This document shows positions 55,402 to 63,872 of a DNA stretch of 64,000 bases, one piece after another. Position 1 is the stretch's first letter. The number at the start of each line of letters is the position of its first letter. The DNA lies in assembly GCF_027286305.1 (NCBI RefSeq), contig NZ_CP114599.1, forward strand, positions 4,136,001 to 4,200,000, in the 5' to 3' direction. The position numbers and the translations under genes were made by a program. Origin of the DNA: Phenylobacterium sp. NIBR 498073. GTDB taxonomy: Bacteria > Pseudomonadota > Alphaproteobacteria > Caulobacterales > Caulobacteraceae. The notes below the pieces were generated by a model. The model did not search any database, was not told the DNA's origin, and was given only the letters and a program-made list of their open reading frames with translations.

Positions 55402-55435
55402 GAGGCCGCGCCGCCCGGCAAGGCGGCGCGGCCTC
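55402..55435. terminator. Strong 14-bp stem-loop downstream of serA
   Basis: GAGGCCGCGCCGCC (55402-55415) is a perfect complement of GGCGGCGCGGCCTC (55422-55435) with a 6-base loop. It lies 8 bases past the serA stop on the minus strand and before the start of the ParB-like gene. The stem is among the strongest in the window, but no U-run follows, so it may protect the serA 3' end or work with Rho. Confidence 0.6.
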
Positions 55436-55442
55436 TGGCGGA

Positions 55443-57017
55443 TCAGAAGCGCAGGGTGCGCGCTTCCTTGACGTGCGGCAGGGCGCGGATCTTCTCGACC
55501 AGCGCGTCGCCCGGATCCTGGTCGACGCCGACCAGGGCGATGGCGTCTTCCCCGGCCGAGACGCGACCGAGGTTGAAGGTCGCGATGTTGACCTGGGCCT
55601 CGGCCAGCAGCGCGCCGAGCGCGCCGATGAAGCCCGGCTTGTCGAGGTTGTTGACGTACAGCATCGTCGTGGCGAACGGGGCGTCCAGGTCCATGCCCTT
55701 GACCTCGACCACGCGCGGCGCGCCGGCGATCACGGTGCCGGCGAACGAACGCTTGCCGAGCGCCGTGGTGACGGTGATCCGGACCAGGCTGTCGAAGATC
55801 GGCGAGTCGTCCTGCTTGCTCTCCGAGACGGTGATGCCGCGGTCCTTGGCCACGGCCGGAGCCGAAACCATGTTCACCTCGGCCAGCATCGGACGCAGGG
55901 CGCCGGCCAGCGCCGCAGCGGTCAGCGGGCGGGTGTTGAGGTTGGCGACTTCGCCCTCGTAGGCGATGTCCACGGCCTTGACCTCGACGTCGACCATCTG
56001 GCCGGCGAAGGCGCCCAGGCGCTCGGCCAGGGCCACGAACGGCTTCAGCTTCGGGGCTTCGTCGGCCGTGACCGACGGGCTGTTGAGGGCGTTGGAGACC
56101 GCGCCGGTGAGCAGGTAGTCGCTCATCTGCTCGGCCACCTGCAGGGCCACGTTCTCCTGGGCTTCCATGGTCGAAGCGCCCAGGTGCGGGGTGGCGATGA
56201 AGTTCTCGGCGCCGAACAGCACGTTGTCCTTGGCCGGCTCCTCGACGAACACGTCGAAGGCGGCGCCGCCGATGTGACCCTCGTCCAGGCCCTTGCGCAG
56301 GGCCGCTTCGTCGACCAGGCCGCCGCGGGCGCAGTTGATGATCAGCACGCCCTTCTTGGTCTTGGCCAGGTTCTCGGCCGACAGGATATTGCGGGTCTTG
56401 TCGGTCAGCGGGGTGTGCAGGGTGATGACGTCGGCGCGGGCCAGCAGGTCATCCAGCTCAACCTTCTCGACGCCCATCTCGACGGCGCGTTCAGCCGACA
56501 GGAAGGGGTCGTAGGCGACGACCTTCATCTTCAAGCCGTTGGCGCGGTCGGCGACGATGCCGCCGATGTTGCCGGCCCCGATCAGGCCGAGCGTCTTGGC
56601 GTAGAGCTCCACGCCCATGAATCGGTTCTTTTCCCACTTGCCGGCCTGGGTCGAGACGTCGGCGGCCGGCAGCTGGCGGGCCAGGGCGAACATCATGGCG
56701 ATGGCGTGTTCGGCGGTGGTGATCGAGTTGCCGAACGGGGTGTTCATCACCACGATCCCCTTGGAGGTCGCGGCAGGGATGTCGACATTGTCCACGCCAA
56801 TGCCGGCGCGGCCGATGACCTTCAGGTTGCCGGCGGCGGCGATGACGTCCTTGTCGGCCTTGGTGGCCGAGCGGACGGCCAGGCCGTCATAGTCGTTGAT
56901 GATCTTGAGCAGTTCTTCTTTCGACAGACCGGTCTTCACGTCGGCGTCGACGCCGCGCTGCTTGAAGATGTCGATGGCGGCCGGGCTCAGCTTGTCGGCG
57001 ATAAGGACGCGGGGCAT
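55443..57017 (-). CDS. serA: D-3-phosphoglycerate dehydrogenase
   Basis: A 524-residue long-form SerA: nucleotide loop LGLIGAGNIGGIVADRANGLKM, catalytic INCARGGLVDEAALRKGL and ATPHLGASTMEAQENVALQVAEQ, an intervening domain, and a C-terminal ACT domain (NLDKPGFIGALGALLAEAQVNIATFNLGR) that usually binds L-serine for feedback control. It oxidises 3-phosphoglycerate in serine synthesis. AAGGAAA precedes ATG 57017. It follows serC by 85 bases with a hairpin between them. Confidence 0.96.
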   Translation of the reverse strand: MPRVLIADKLSPAAIDIFKQRGVDADVKTGLSKEELLKIINDYDGLAVRSATKADKDVIAAAGNLKVIGRAGIGVDNVDIPAATSKGIVVMNTPFGNSITTAEHAIAMMFALARQLPAADVSTQAGKWEKNRFMGVELYAKTLGLIGAGNIGGIVADRANGLKMKVVAYDPFLSAERAVEMGVEKVELDDLLARADVITLHTPLTDKTRNILSAENLAKTKKGVLIINCARGGLVDEAALRKGLDEGHIGGAAFDVFVEEPAKDNVLFGAENFIATPHLGASTMEAQENVALQVAEQMSDYLLTGAVSNALNSPSVTADEAPKLKPFVALAERLGAFAGQMVDVEVKAVDIAYEGEVANLNTRPLTAAALAGALRPMLAEVNMVSAPAVAKDRGITVSESKQDDSPIFDSLVRITVTTALGKRSFAGTVIAGAPRVVEVKGMDLDAPFATTMLYVNNLDKPGFIGALGALLAEAQVNIATFNLGRVSAGEDAIALVGVDQDPGDALVEKIRALPHVKEARTLRF

Positions 57018-57045
57018 GGGGGTTTCCTTGCAGGAATGAGGATAG

Positions 57046-57092
57046 GCGTCCTCGGCTCCACGCGGTTTTCGGGCGTGAAGTCACGAGGACGC
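57046..57092 (-). repeat. Intercistronic inverted repeat between serC and serA
   Basis: GCGTCCTCG (57046-57054) and CGAGGACGC (57084-57092) are perfect complements separated by 29 bases. They could fold in the serC-serA mRNA between the serC stop and the serA ribosome site, for example to stabilise or adjust relative expression. No other evidence. Confidence 0.4.
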
Positions 57093-57102
57093 GAGTAGGG
57101 CT

Positions 57103-58272
57103 CTAGGCGGCTTGCAGCTGCTCGAGGGTCGTGGCGAACGCCCAGTCGAGCCACGGGGTCAGGGCCTCGATGTCCGAGGTCTCGACCGTGGCGCCGCACC
57201 AGATGCGCAGGCCGGCCGGGGCGTCGCGGTAGCCGCCGATGTCGAGGGCCGCGCCCTCCTTTTCGAGCACCGAGGCCAGCTTCTTGGCGAAGTCGGCCTG
57301 GACGTCGTCGGCCAGGGCCGCGACGCGGGCGTCGACCACCTTCAGGCAGACCGAGGTGTTCGAGCGGGTCGCCGGGTCGGCGGCCAGGAAGTCCACCCAG
57401 TCGGTCTTTTCGACCCAGGCGGCCAGGGCCGCCAGGTTGGCGTCGGCGCGGCGCTGCATCTCGGCCAGGCCGCCGATCTGGGCGCCCCACTTCAGGGCGT
57501 CGATGGCGTCTTCCACGCAGAGCATCGAGGGCGTGTTGATCGTCGCGCCTTCAAAGATGTCCTTGGCCAGCTTGCCGGCCTTGGTCATGCGGAACAGCTT
57601 CGGCATCGGCCAGGCCGGGGTGTAGCTTTCCAGCCGGGCGACCGCGCGCGGCGACAGGATCAGGATCCCGTGCGCGCCCTCGCCGCCCAGCGCCTTCTGC
57701 CAGGAGAAGGTCACGACATCGAGCTTGGCCCAGTCGAGATCCTGGGCGAAGGCGGCGCTGGTGGCGTCGCAGATGGTGATGCCTTCACGGTCGGCGGCGA
57801 TGAAGTCGGCGTTCGGGACGCGGACGCCCGAGGTGGTGCCGTTCCAGGTGAAGACCAGGTCGGCGTCCTTGCGCACCTTGGTCAGGTCCGGCAGTTCGCC
57901 GTACGGCGCATCCAGGACTTCGGCCGGCAGCTTCAGCTGCTTGGTCACGTCGGTGACCCAGTCCTTGCCGAAGCTCTCGAAGGCCAGCAACTGGACCGGC
58001 TTGGGACCCAGCATCGACCACATCGCCATTTCCACGGCGCCGGTGTCCGATCCGGGCACGATGCCGATCAGGAAGTCGTCCGGAACCTCCAGCACCTGAC
58101 GGGTGCGGTCGATCGCTTCCTGCAGGCGCGTCTTGCCCAGCTTCGAGCGGTGCGAGCGGCCGAGCACGGCGTTCTGGAGATTTTCGGGGGTCCAGCCGGG
58201 GCGCTTGGCGCACGGGCCGGAAGAAAACTCGGGGCGAGCCGGGCGCATGGCCGGCTTGGCGAGGGTCGTCAT
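57103..58272 (-). CDS. serC: Phosphoserine aminotransferase
   Basis: A 389-residue PLP enzyme converting 3-phosphohydroxypyruvate and glutamate to phosphoserine. [64 protein letters not shown] (Schiff-base Lys) and [19 protein letters not shown] match the alphaproteobacterial SerC group. I use ATG 58272 (MTTLAKPAM) with GGGAG 8 bases upstream; ATG 58287 is in frame but lies in the leader hairpin. It heads the serC-serA operon. Confidence 0.95.
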   Translation of the reverse strand: MTTLAKPAMRPARPEFSSGPCAKRPGWTPENLQNAVLGRSHRSKLGKTRLQEAIDRTRQVLEVPDDFLIGIVPGSDTGAVEMAMWSMLGPKPVQLLAFESFGKDWVTDVTKQLKLPAEVLDAPYGELPDLTKVRKDADLVFTWNGTTSGVRVPNADFIAADREGITICDATSAAFAQDLDWAKLDVVTFSWQKALGGEGAHGILILSPRAVARLESYTPAWPMPKLFRMTKAGKLAKDIFEGATINTPSMLCVEDAIDALKWGAQIGGLAEMQRRADANLAALAAWVEKTDWVDFLAADPATRSNTSVCLKVVDARVAALADDVQADFAKKLASVLEKEGAALDIGGYRDAPAGLRIWCGATVETSDIEALTPWLDWAFATTLEQLQAA

Positions 58273-58350
58273 AGCGATGTCTCCCATCCTTACAGATGAG
58301 CAGCACCCCGTTGGGGGGGTGTGGCCCGCGGCGGAGAAACTCCGGATCGC
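58273..58350 (-). ncRNA. Candidate serC leader RNA
   Basis: The untranslated region upstream of serC on the minus strand folds as a run of hairpins: CGGAG-TTT-CTCCG (58344-58332), CACCCC-CCCAAC-GGGGTG (58321-58304) and CTCATC-TGTAAG-GATGGGAG (58300-58281). The last one holds the GGGAG ribosome site of serC within its stem. A conserved serC RNA motif is known in front of serC-serA operons in alphaproteobacteria, and position and multi-hairpin layout fit. The 5' end and match to the published consensus were not tested. Confidence 0.55.
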
Positions 58351-58404
58351 GGCGCAGCGCAAGCGAAAATTTTCGGACGTTCGTCGCCGGCGCACCCTGC
58401 GCGG

Positions 58405-58830
58405 CTAGGCCGCCCGTCGTCGGCGCTGGAGCAGGCCGACCACCGCGCCGCCCAGCAGGCAGGCGCTGATTCCCAGGAAATTCAGGTTGTTGATCCAGAT
58501 GTACAGCATGTCGACGGGACGCGACGTGACGATGTAGAACGCGTGCAGACTGAACTGCACCGCATAGAGCAACATGACGCCGCCGAGCCAGAAACTGGCG
58601 AAGCTGACGGTGATGATCAGCAGGCCGATGGCGGTGAGGCCGTCCAGGGTGAGCCGGGCGAGCGCCTGGGCCGAGTCCGGCAACAGCAGTCCGCTCAGGA
58701 TCGACAGCACGACGTTGGCGCCGACAATGGCGCCGCCGACCCGCTCGGCGAATGTGCCCTTCCAGAGGGCCAGCAGCGAGATTCCCAAGGTGAGGGCGAT
58801 CAGGCCAAGAACGATCGGTGATGTCGGCAT
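58405..58830 (-). CDS. Small membrane protein with four predicted segments, unknown function
   Basis: A 141-residue hydrophobic protein with membrane segments near 5-23, 33-50, 65-85 and 115-134 and an Arg-rich cytoplasmic tail (QRRRRAA). The third segment continues into LLYAVQFSLHAFYIVTSRPVDMLY. No family was recognised. It lies between the serC leader and the coiled-coil gene, oriented away from the kinase. ATG 58830 is the only reasonable start. Confidence 0.62.
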   Translation of the reverse strand: MPTSPIVLGLIALTLGISLLALWKGTFAERVGGAIVGANVVLSILSGLLLPDSAQALARLTLDGLTAIGLLIITVSFASFWLGGVMLLYAVQFSLHAFYIVTSRPVDMLYIWINNLNFLGISACLLGGAVVGLLQRRRRAA

Positions 58831-58894
58831 AGCACTGCGCCCCTAACTCGCATTAGGGGCGCAGCACCAGTTAATCTATTGCAACCAAATCGGC

Positions 58895-59230
58895 TCAGCC
58901 GACTTCGCGCATCGCCGTCACGGTTTCGCGCTTCCGCATGGCCGGCTTGTCCATGTAGCCGAGCTTGGTGCGGATGCCGAGGCGCAGCTGGGCTTCCGCC
59001 AGCTCGTTGTGCACGCCGACCATGGAGCTCCGGGCTTCTCCCAGGGCCTTGATGGCTTCCACCATCTTCACCTGCACTTCGTCAGCGAAGACGAGCGAGG
59101 CGTTAACTTCCGAGCGGGCCTTCAGCAGATCCGCCAGCAGTTCAGTGGCTTCGACCATGGCCTGGTCAACCGCCGCTTCCGTCGAGAACAACTTGGTCGC
59201 GACACGCTGCGCGACAAACGCCTTTTCCAT
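58895..59230 (-). CDS. Coiled-coil protein of 111 residues, unknown function, behind CtrA-like sites
   Basis: A soluble, largely helical protein (about residues 15-85: AVDQAMVEATELLADLLKAR, then EVQVKMVEAIKALGEARSS and GVHNELAEAQLRLGIRTK) without signal peptide or membrane segments. The C-terminal tail is basic. I do not recognise it. GAGGGG precedes ATG 59230. It is divergent from the hybrid kinase, and their shared upstream region has TTAA-N7-TTTA motifs, so cell-cycle control is possible. Confidence 0.6.
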   Translation of the reverse strand: MEKAFVAQRVATKLFSTEAAVDQAMVEATELLADLLKARSEVNASLVFADEVQVKMVEAIKALGEARSSMVGVHNELAEAQLRLGIRTKLGYMDKPAMRKRETVTAMREVG

Positions 59231-59269
59231 GGGGAACCCCTCCGAGGAAATTAACCAACTCCGTCAAGG

Positions 59270-59325
59270 TAAACCGGAGGTTAAATTCTACCTAGGAGAT
59301 TCATGTTCCGTTAACCACGATTTTA
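59270..59325. promoter_or_regulatory. Two CtrA-box-like sites in the coiled-coil/kinase intergenic region
   Basis: TAAA-CCGGAGG-TTAA at 59270-59284 (TTAA-N7-TTTA on the minus strand) and TTAA-CCACGAT-TTTA at 59311-59325 each match seven of eight positions of the CtrA consensus TTAA-N7-TTAA. Another TTAACCA lies at 59251-59257. The region is the least GC-rich of its surroundings. CtrA is the master cell-cycle regulator of Caulobacterales, and these sites lie 40-95 bases before the coiled-coil gene start. Confidence 0.5.
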
Positions 59326-59444
59326 TCGCTCGACGGTTGTGATCGTGGCTTTGGCGCCACAGTTCGCCCCTCAAGCGAGCCGTCTGGAAGCGAACCGTTA
59401 GGAGAATTCGCCTAAATCGAGAGCTCGGATGAAGCCCCGGCGCC

Positions 59445-61343
59445 ATGACTGACCAGCCTCGCACCACCGTCTCGCGGCCCCAGATGACCTTCCACGCGCG
59501 CGTGGCGGGGGTGGCCCTGATCACGACCGTGGTCGTACTGGTGGCCGCCTGCCTGACGTTCATGCTTCAGCAGTGGGCCGTCGCCCGCGAACAGAACCAC
59601 CAAGCCCACCGGGCGCTCTCCGAGGTCGTGGCCAGCGCCGCCGCTCCCGCCCTCGCCGCCCAGGATCGCGACAGCGCAAAGCACTCCATTGCTACGCTCG
59701 GCAGCGACGGCAGCGTCACCCTGGCGGTGTTGAAAGACGCCTCGGGCGCGACCGTCGCCAGCTTCCGGCGCCCCGAACCGCTGATGTCGGAGTCGTTCGA
59801 GGTGATCACCACCCCGGTGATGGCGGCCGACCGCAAGGTCGGCGAACTGAGTCTGACCTTCGAGACCCCCGCCCTCACCGCGCTGCTGCCGCAGTTCGTC
59901 GCCCTGACCCTGGCCCTGCTGTTCGGAGGCGTGGGCGTAGCGCTGTTCCTGGCCCGCGGACTCGCCTCTCGGGTGATTGCGCCCGTGCTCAAGCTGTCCG
60001 AAGCAATGCACGACGTCGCCGCCAGCGGCCGCTTCGCGCCCGTCGAGGTTGAAGCTGACGACGCCCTGTTCCGCAGTCTGACCGACAGCTTCAACCACCT
60101 ATTGGCGAAGCTCGACGAGCGTGAGCAGGCGCTGCAGCGGACCCTGCGCGAACTGGTCGAGGCGCGTGACGCGGCCAACGCCGCCAACGTGCTGAAGTCG
60201 CAGTTCCTGGCGAACATGAGCCACGAGATCCGCACTCCGCTCAACGGCGTGCTGGCCATGGCCGAGGTCATGTCGATGGGCGACCTGACCCAGGTGCAGC
60301 GCGAGCGCCTGGACGTCATCCGCCAATCCGGCGGCCTGCTGCTGGCCGTGCTCAACGACGTGCTCGACCTCTCCAAGATCGAGGCCGGCAAGCTCACCCT
60401 GCTGGTCGACGACTTCGACCTGGACACCGCCATTTCCCCGACCCGCGACTCGTTCTCGGTGATCGCCCAGGGCAAGGGCCTGGATTTCAAGGTCGAGGTG
60501 GCCGAGGAGGCGCGCGGCGCCTGGCGCGGCGACGCCGACCGCATCCGCCAGATCGTCGGCAACCTGCTGTCCAACGCCGTCAAGTTCACCCTGCAGGGGG
60601 AAGTCAGCGCGTGCTTCGACGTCGCGCCCTCGGGCGTGCTGCGCCTGGTGGTCCGCGACAGCGGCGTCGGCATCGCCACCGAAAAGCAGGCCGGGCTGTT
60701 CGAGAAGTTCACCCAGGCCGACAATTCCGCGACCCGTCGCTTCGGCGGCACCGGGCTGGGCCTGGCCATCTGCCGCGAGCTGACCCAGATGATGGGCGGC
60801 GTGATCAGCGTCGAGAGCCGCGAGGGCCAGGGCTCGGTGTTCACCGTCGAGCTGCCGCTGGACCGCGGCGAGCTGGCCGTCGAGGCGCCGGTCGCGCCGC
60901 AGGCCGCTGAGGAGGCCGACGAAGGCGCCCTGCGCCTGCTGGCCGCCGAGGACAACCCGACCAACCAACAGGTCCTGGCCGCGGTCATGGGCTCGCTGGG
61001 CATCGACATCGACATCGTCGCCAACGGCCGTCTGGCCTTCGAGGCCTGGCGCGATGGGTCTTATGACCTGATCCTGATGGACATCCAGATGCCGGTCATG
61101 GACGGCATCGACTCCGCCCGCGCCATCCGCGGGGCCGAGCGCGAGGCCGGCCGCCCGCGCACCCCGATCATCGCCCTGACGGCCAACGCCCTGTCGCATC
61201 AGGTCGAAGAGTACCTGGCCGCCGGCATGGACGGCCACGTGGCCAAGCCGATCGAGATCGCCAAGCTCTACGAGGCGATCAGCCGGGCCCTGACCGAGGC
61301 CGCCGCGGCCGGCGCCGCCAGCGGAGCCGTGGCCGCGGCCTGA
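59445..61343 (+). CDS. Hybrid sensor histidine kinase with periplasmic sensor and receiver domain
   Basis: A 632-residue kinase. A membrane segment (about 19-43), a periplasmic CHASE8-like domain (about 45-140), a second membrane segment (about 147-170), HAMP (about 170-225), HisKA with His260 in NMSHEIRTPLNG, HATPase (NLLSNAVKF, SGVGI, FGGTGLGLAIC) and a C-terminal receiver with phospho-acceptor Asp546 in LILMDIQMPVMDG are all visible. It would autophosphorylate and pass phosphate His to Asp within itself; an Hpt protein and response regulator must be elsewhere. The signal is unknown. The ribosome site is weak. Confidence 0.93.
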   Translation: MTDQPRTTVSRPQMTFHARVAGVALITTVVVLVAACLTFMLQQWAVAREQNHQAHRALSEVVASAAAPALAAQDRDSAKHSIATLGSDGSVTLAVLKDASGATVASFRRPEPLMSESFEVITTPVMAADRKVGELSLTFETPALTALLPQFVALTLALLFGGVGVALFLARGLASRVIAPVLKLSEAMHDVAASGRFAPVEVEADDALFRSLTDSFNHLLAKLDEREQALQRTLRELVEARDAANAANVLKSQFLANMSHEIRTPLNGVLAMAEVMSMGDLTQVQRERLDVIRQSGGLLLAVLNDVLDLSKIEAGKLTLLVDDFDLDTAISPTRDSFSVIAQGKGLDFKVEVAEEARGAWRGDADRIRQIVGNLLSNAVKFTLQGEVSACFDVAPSGVLRLVVRDSGVGIATEKQAGLFEKFTQADNSATRRFGGTGLGLAICRELTQMMGGVISVESREGQGSVFTVELPLDRGELAVEAPVAPQAAEEADEGALRLLAAEDNPTNQQVLAAVMGSLGIDIDIVANGRLAFEAWRDGSYDLILMDIQMPVMDGIDSARAIRGAEREAGRPRTPIIALTANALSHQVEEYLAAGMDGHVAKPIEIAKLYEAISRALTEAAAAGAASGAVAAA

Positions 61344-61463
61344 CCGCGCCCGCGGGCAAGCTGAACGACAGACAACGGCGGCCTCAGAAGCGTTTCAGGT
61401 CGCCCATGGTCTTCTGCCATCAACGTCGCTGCCCAGCGACGCCGATGTCCAAGGAGGACCGTC

Positions 61464-61826
61464 ATGAAAAAGCTCGTTCTGGCCCTGACCGCGGCCTCCG
61501 CCCTGGCCGCCGCCGCCGCGCCCGCTGCGGCCCAGCCGTACGGCGGCGGCTACGAACGCCACCAGCGCTACGACAACGATCGCGCCGACCGCCTGATGTG
61601 GCGCATCGAGCGCGCCGAGCGCCGGGGAACCCTGAACTCGGGCGCGGCCTCGTGGCTGCGTCGCGAGGTGAGCAACACCGAACGCCTGGCCTGGCGCTAC
61701 AGCCGCGACGGCTTCAGCCAGTGGGAGCGCCGGGACATCGACCGGCGCTATGACCAGCTGGCGCGCCGCGTGGACCGCGACGACCGCCGCTACGGCTACG
61801 GCTACGGCCCCGACTACCGCCGCTGA
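61464..61826 (+). CDS. Secreted Arg/Tyr-rich protein of unknown function
   Basis: A 120-residue protein with a classical signal peptide (MKKLVLALTAASALAAAAAPAAA) and a mature part very rich in Arg, Asp and Tyr: YERHQRYDNDRADRLMWRIE, AERRGTLNSGAASWLRREVS and DIDRRYDQLARRVDRDDRRYGYGYG. It resembles other small periplasmic proteins of Caulobacterales and Sphingomonadales with RYDR-type repeats. An ideal AAGGAGG site precedes ATG 61464, and a strong terminator follows, so it is a highly expressed monocistronic unit. The periplasmic role is unknown. Confidence 0.72.
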   Translation: MKKLVLALTAASALAAAAAPAAAQPYGGGYERHQRYDNDRADRLMWRIERAERRGTLNSGAASWLRREVSNTERLAWRYSRDGFSQWERRDIDRRYDQLARRVDRDDRRYGYGYGPDYRR

Positions 61827-61850
61827 GGCGAGAGCTGGGGACACCAGGAA

Positions 61851-61876
61851 GGGGCGGCCTCGCGGCCGCCCCTTTT
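61851..61876 (+). terminator. Rho-independent terminator
   Basis: GGGGCGGCC (61851-61859), loop TCGC, then GGCCGCCCC (61864-61872) and TTTT (61873-61876). A perfect 9-base stem with a short U-run lies 24 bases after the stop of the secreted protein gene. Confidence 0.88.
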
Positions 61877-61919
61877 CGCGTGCGCCCGGCCGCGCCAGAC
61901 TGGCGGCGGGGAGGACGCC

Positions 61920-62363
61920 ATGGCCTACGAGATCGCTCACGACGACGGGATCCGCATCAGCGACGATGCGCAGCGCTTCGACATCGACCGCGCGCACGGC
62001 TGGATCGGCGGACGAAGCTACTGGGGCCTGGGCATTCCGGAGGCGACCTTTCGCGCCGCGATCGCCAACAGCCTGGCCGTCGGCGCCTACGGGACGGACG
62101 GCGCGATGGTCGCCATGGCCCGCGTGGTGACCGACCGGGCGACCTTCGGCTGGATCTGCGACGTGTTCGTCGATGAGGCCGCCCGCGGACAAGGCCTCGG
62201 CAAGCGGCTGATGGCCTATCTGAAGGCCCACCCCGACCTGCAGGGCCTTCGGCGCCTGCACCTGGCGACCCGCGACGCCCACGGCCTCTACAGCCAGTTC
62301 GGCTTTGCGCCGCTGACCGGCGTCGACCGCTGGATGGAGATCCGCGGCCCCGGCTATCCCTAG
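61920..62363 (+). CDS. GNAT-family N-acetyltransferase
   Basis: A 147-residue GNAT protein. Acetyl-CoA-binding motif A is seen as WICDVFVDEAARGQGLGKRLMAYL (the RGQGLG pyrophosphate loop), followed by RRLHLATRDAHGLYSQFGFAPL (motif B), as in many small-molecule or protein acetyltransferases. The substrate is unknown. GGGAGG lies 7 bases before ATG 61920. Confidence 0.87.
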   Translation: MAYEIAHDDGIRISDDAQRFDIDRAHGWIGGRSYWGLGIPEATFRAAIANSLAVGAYGTDGAMVAMARVVTDRATFGWICDVFVDEAARGQGLGKRLMAYLKAHPDLQGLRRLHLATRDAHGLYSQFGFAPLTGVDRWMEIRGPGYP

Positions 62364-62369
62364 ACCCTG

Positions 62370-62390
62370 CTCACGATGATCCATCGTGAG
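62370..62390. terminator. Perfect 9-bp hairpin between convergent genes
   Basis: CTCACGATG (62370-62378), ATC loop, CATCGTGAG (62382-62390). It lies 6 bases after the GNAT stop and 10 bases before the convergent nucleotidyltransferase stop, so it may end both transcripts. U-runs are short. Confidence 0.55.
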
Positions 62391-62400
62391 TAGGTAGGCT

Positions 62401-62976
62401 CTAGGCCTCGAGGATCGCCAGTTCCGGCCAACGGCGCTGCGCCGCCTGGGCCGTGCGCAGGAAGCCGCCGGTCGCACGGCTGGGGTTCGGCCGCAGGCGC
62501 ATGGCGAACAGGTCCTCCAGGCCGAACGGCGCGTGGACGGTCAGTCGGTCGTCGTCTTCCAGCCGCACGCCGACCGCGAAGACGGTCGAGGTGAACCGCG
62601 ACAACGCCTGGGCGCTGGAGGTCAACGGTTCGTAGGGCTCGCCGAACTTCTGCTCGAACCAGAGGTGCACGCGCGCCTGGTTGCGGACCTCGACCATCTC
62701 CTGGAACGGCGGCTCGAAGACCGCGGCGACCTGGCGGATCACCACATCCTCGGCCTCATAGGAGGTGTCTGACGCATCGAAGTAGCCGAGGTCGTAGTCC
62801 TTGATCCCGTGGTCGGGATCACGGCCGGTCAGGTGGTTCAGCACCGGCTGATAGACGGCGCCCGAAAACACCAGCCAGTCCGGCAGGGCCAGGCCGCGCA
62901 CCGTGGTCAGCACATGCATGAGGCTGGGGGTCGCGCGGACGACGGCCTCCAGGCGCGCGGAAAGCTCGCCGCTCAT
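62401..62976 (-). CDS. Nucleotidyltransferase-family protein (NTP_transf_6-like)
   Basis: A 191-residue protein: [21 protein letters not shown], then [24 protein letters not shown] with the paired Asp residues of the nucleotidyltransferase fold, and [19 protein letters not shown]. Bacterial members of this family have no settled substrate. It starts at ATG 62976 in a 4-base overlap (ATGA) with thiD, so the two are coupled. Confidence 0.78.
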   Translation of the reverse strand: MSGELSARLEAVVRATPSLMHVLTTVRGLALPDWLVFSGAVYQPVLNHLTGRDPDHGIKDYDLGYFDASDTSYEAEDVVIRQVAAVFEPPFQEMVEVRNQARVHLWFEQKFGEPYEPLTSSAQALSRFTSTVFAVGVRLEDDDRLTVHAPFGLEDLFAMRLRPNPSRATGGFLRTAQAAQRRWPELAILEA

Positions 62977-63776
62977 TTGCCGCCCCGCAGCGCCCAGCCA
63001 TGGTCCAGCGGACCATGGCCGCCGCCGAGCCCCGGCGCGGCGCGCATCGCCTCATGCACATAGGCCCAGGCGCGGGCCACCGCCTCGGTCAGCGGCAGCC
63101 CCTGCGACAGGCCGGCGGCGCAAGCCGAGGCCAAAGTGCAGCCCGTGCCGTGGGTGTGGCGGGTGTGGATGCGTTCGCCCTCGTAGGTGGTCTCGCCCTG
63201 CGGCGTCAGCAGCACGTCGGTGACGGTCTCGCCGGGCACGTGGCCGCCCTTCATCAGCACCGCGCGGGCGCCGAGCTTCAGCAGCGCCTCGCCGACCCGG
63301 CGCTGGTCGTCCAGGCTCTCGACCGCCAGACCGGTCAGGGCCTGGGCCTCCGGGGCGTTGGGGGTCAGCAGCGCCGCGCGCGGGATCATCATGTTGCGCA
63401 CCGCGTCCACCGCCTCGGGCGCCAGCAGGTTCGAGCCGCCCTTGGCGACCATCACCGGATCGATCACCGCCGGCGCCGACGTGCTGTCGAGGATGTCCGC
63501 CACCGCCTGCACCATGGCCACGTCGCCCAGCATGCCGGTCTTGATCGCGTCGGCGCCGATATCGTCCAGCACCGCCCGGGCCTGGGCCGCGACCACCTCG
63601 ACCGGGATCGGGTGGACGCCGGTGACCCCCAGGGTGTTCTGCACCGTCACCGCGGTGATCGCCGTCGCCGCATAGGCGCCCAGCATGGTCACGGTCTTGA
63701 TGTCGGCCTGGATCCCGGCGCCGCCGCCGGAATCCGAGCCCGCGATGATCAGCACTCGGCCCAAGGTCTCGCTCAT
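62973..63776 (-). CDS. thiD: Hydroxymethylpyrimidine/phosphomethylpyrimidine kinase
   Basis: A 267-residue ribokinase-fold kinase that phosphorylates HMP and then HMP-P for thiamine synthesis. [87 protein letters not shown] and [20 protein letters not shown] are family marks. I use ATG 63776 (MSETLGRVL); a longer frame from 63833 lacks homology. No TPP riboswitch was seen in the 96-base gap upstream. Confidence 0.93.
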   Translation of the reverse strand: MSETLGRVLIIAGSDSGGGAGIQADIKTVTMLGAYAATAITAVTVQNTLGVTGVHPIPVEVVAAQARAVLDDIGADAIKTGMLGDVAMVQAVADILDSTSAPAVIDPVMVAKGGSNLLAPEAVDAVRNMMIPRAALLTPNAPEAQALTGLAVESLDDQRRVGEALLKLGARAVLMKGGHVPGETVTDVLLTPQGETTYEGERIHTRHTHGTGCTLASACAAGLSQGLPLTEAVARAWAYVHEAMRAAPGLGGGHGPLDHGWALRGGK

Positions 63777-63872
63777 GGCCACGAGGTAGCGCGAGCGGGC
63801 GGCGAATGCATCGGGATTTCCGCAGCTGTCCACTGTGGCGCTGGCGCCCGGGCCGCTGCTAACCTTCGCAGC

